Assembly (NCBI GenBank): GCA_002772195.1 | Contig: PCSG01000127.1 | Coordinates: forward strand, 1 to 5,257 | DNA length: 5,257 nucleotides | Reading direction: 5' to 3' | Source: Desulfobacterales bacterium CG23_combo_of_CG06-09_8_20_14_all_51_8 | GTDB lineage: Bacteria > Desulfobacterota > Desulfobacteria > Desulfobacterales > Desulfosalsimonadaceae | Shown here: positions 5,204 through 5,257 of the stretch, one piece after another | Layout of the letters: each line of letters opens with the position of its first letter | Position numbering within the stretch: the first letter of the stretch is position 1 | Made by a program: the position numbers and the translations under genes | Notes under the pieces: model-generated | Databases searched by the model: none | Told to the model about the DNA's origin: nothing | The model's input: the letters and a program-made list of their open reading frames with translations, nothing else

Positions 5204-5257
5204 TCAGGACGGATCGCTCAAGGCCGCCACCCCGGGCAGCGTCTTGCCTTCCATCAG
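5204..5257 (-). CDS. pgk: Phosphoglycerate kinase, last 17 codons (cut by window edge)
   Basis: The - strand frame entering from the right edge reads LMEGKTLPGVAALSDPS and stops at TGA 5206-5204. The sequence (L/M)EGKxLPGVAAL is the near-invariant C-terminal end of bacterial phosphoglycerate kinase, the cytoplasmic glycolytic enzyme that interconverts 1,3-bisphosphoglycerate and 3-phosphoglycerate with ADP/ATP. The rest of the gene (about 390 residues in the family) is outside the window. Its stop codon is 22 bases from the start of the TVP38 gene, with no terminator between, which suggests a shared message. Confidence 0.87.
   Translation of the reverse strand: MMEGKTLPGVAALSDPS

Overview
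This window looks like ordinary chromosomal DNA from a Gram-negative bacterium, most likely a sulfate-reducer-type deltaproteobacterium (Desulfobacterota). That assignment is inferred from three things. It has a phosphoheptose isomerase for LPS heptose and a short class A penicillin-binding protein, and a tRNA gene that encodes its own CCA end. It also has a short stand-alone ArgA-type acetyltransferase of the kind found in that group. No 16S or other decisive marker is present.

Layout: Positions 1-305 (-) hold the N-terminal half of gmhA, which runs off the left edge. Just upstream of its start, 313-495 (-) is the C-terminal remnant of an integrase-core (IS481-like) transposase. It contains a perfect extended -10 promoter element pointing at gmhA. 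Positions 496-620 are degraded, with a doubtful + strand coding scrap. A complete tRNA-Val(GAC) gene lies at 665-740 (-), with a good intrinsic terminator (616-656) and a candidate promoter (755-784). Reading away from it, 841-2781 (+) encodes a bifunctional penicillin-binding protein of the PBP1A family, followed at 2860-3321 (+) by a GNAT protein resembling short N-acetylglutamate synthases. Its stop codon directly abuts the stop codon of a convergent gene at 3322-4383 (-), a 353-residue protein I cannot assign to any family. Upstream of that, on the - strand, are a TVP38/DedA-like (VTT domain) membrane protein (4486-5181) and the last 17 codons of phosphoglycerate kinase (5204-5257). These two are close enough to be one transcript.

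How the genes relate: gmhA (inner-core LPS heptose) and the PBP (peptidoglycan polymerisation) are both envelope functions but are divergent and separated by a tRNA, so no operon is implied. pgk and the TVP38 gene probably share a promoter outside the right edge. I see no CRISPR array, defence island, toxin-antitoxin pair, phage module or biosynthetic cluster. The most noteworthy items are the unassigned 353-residue protein with its non-ATG start, and the transposase remnant that may supply the gmhA promoter.
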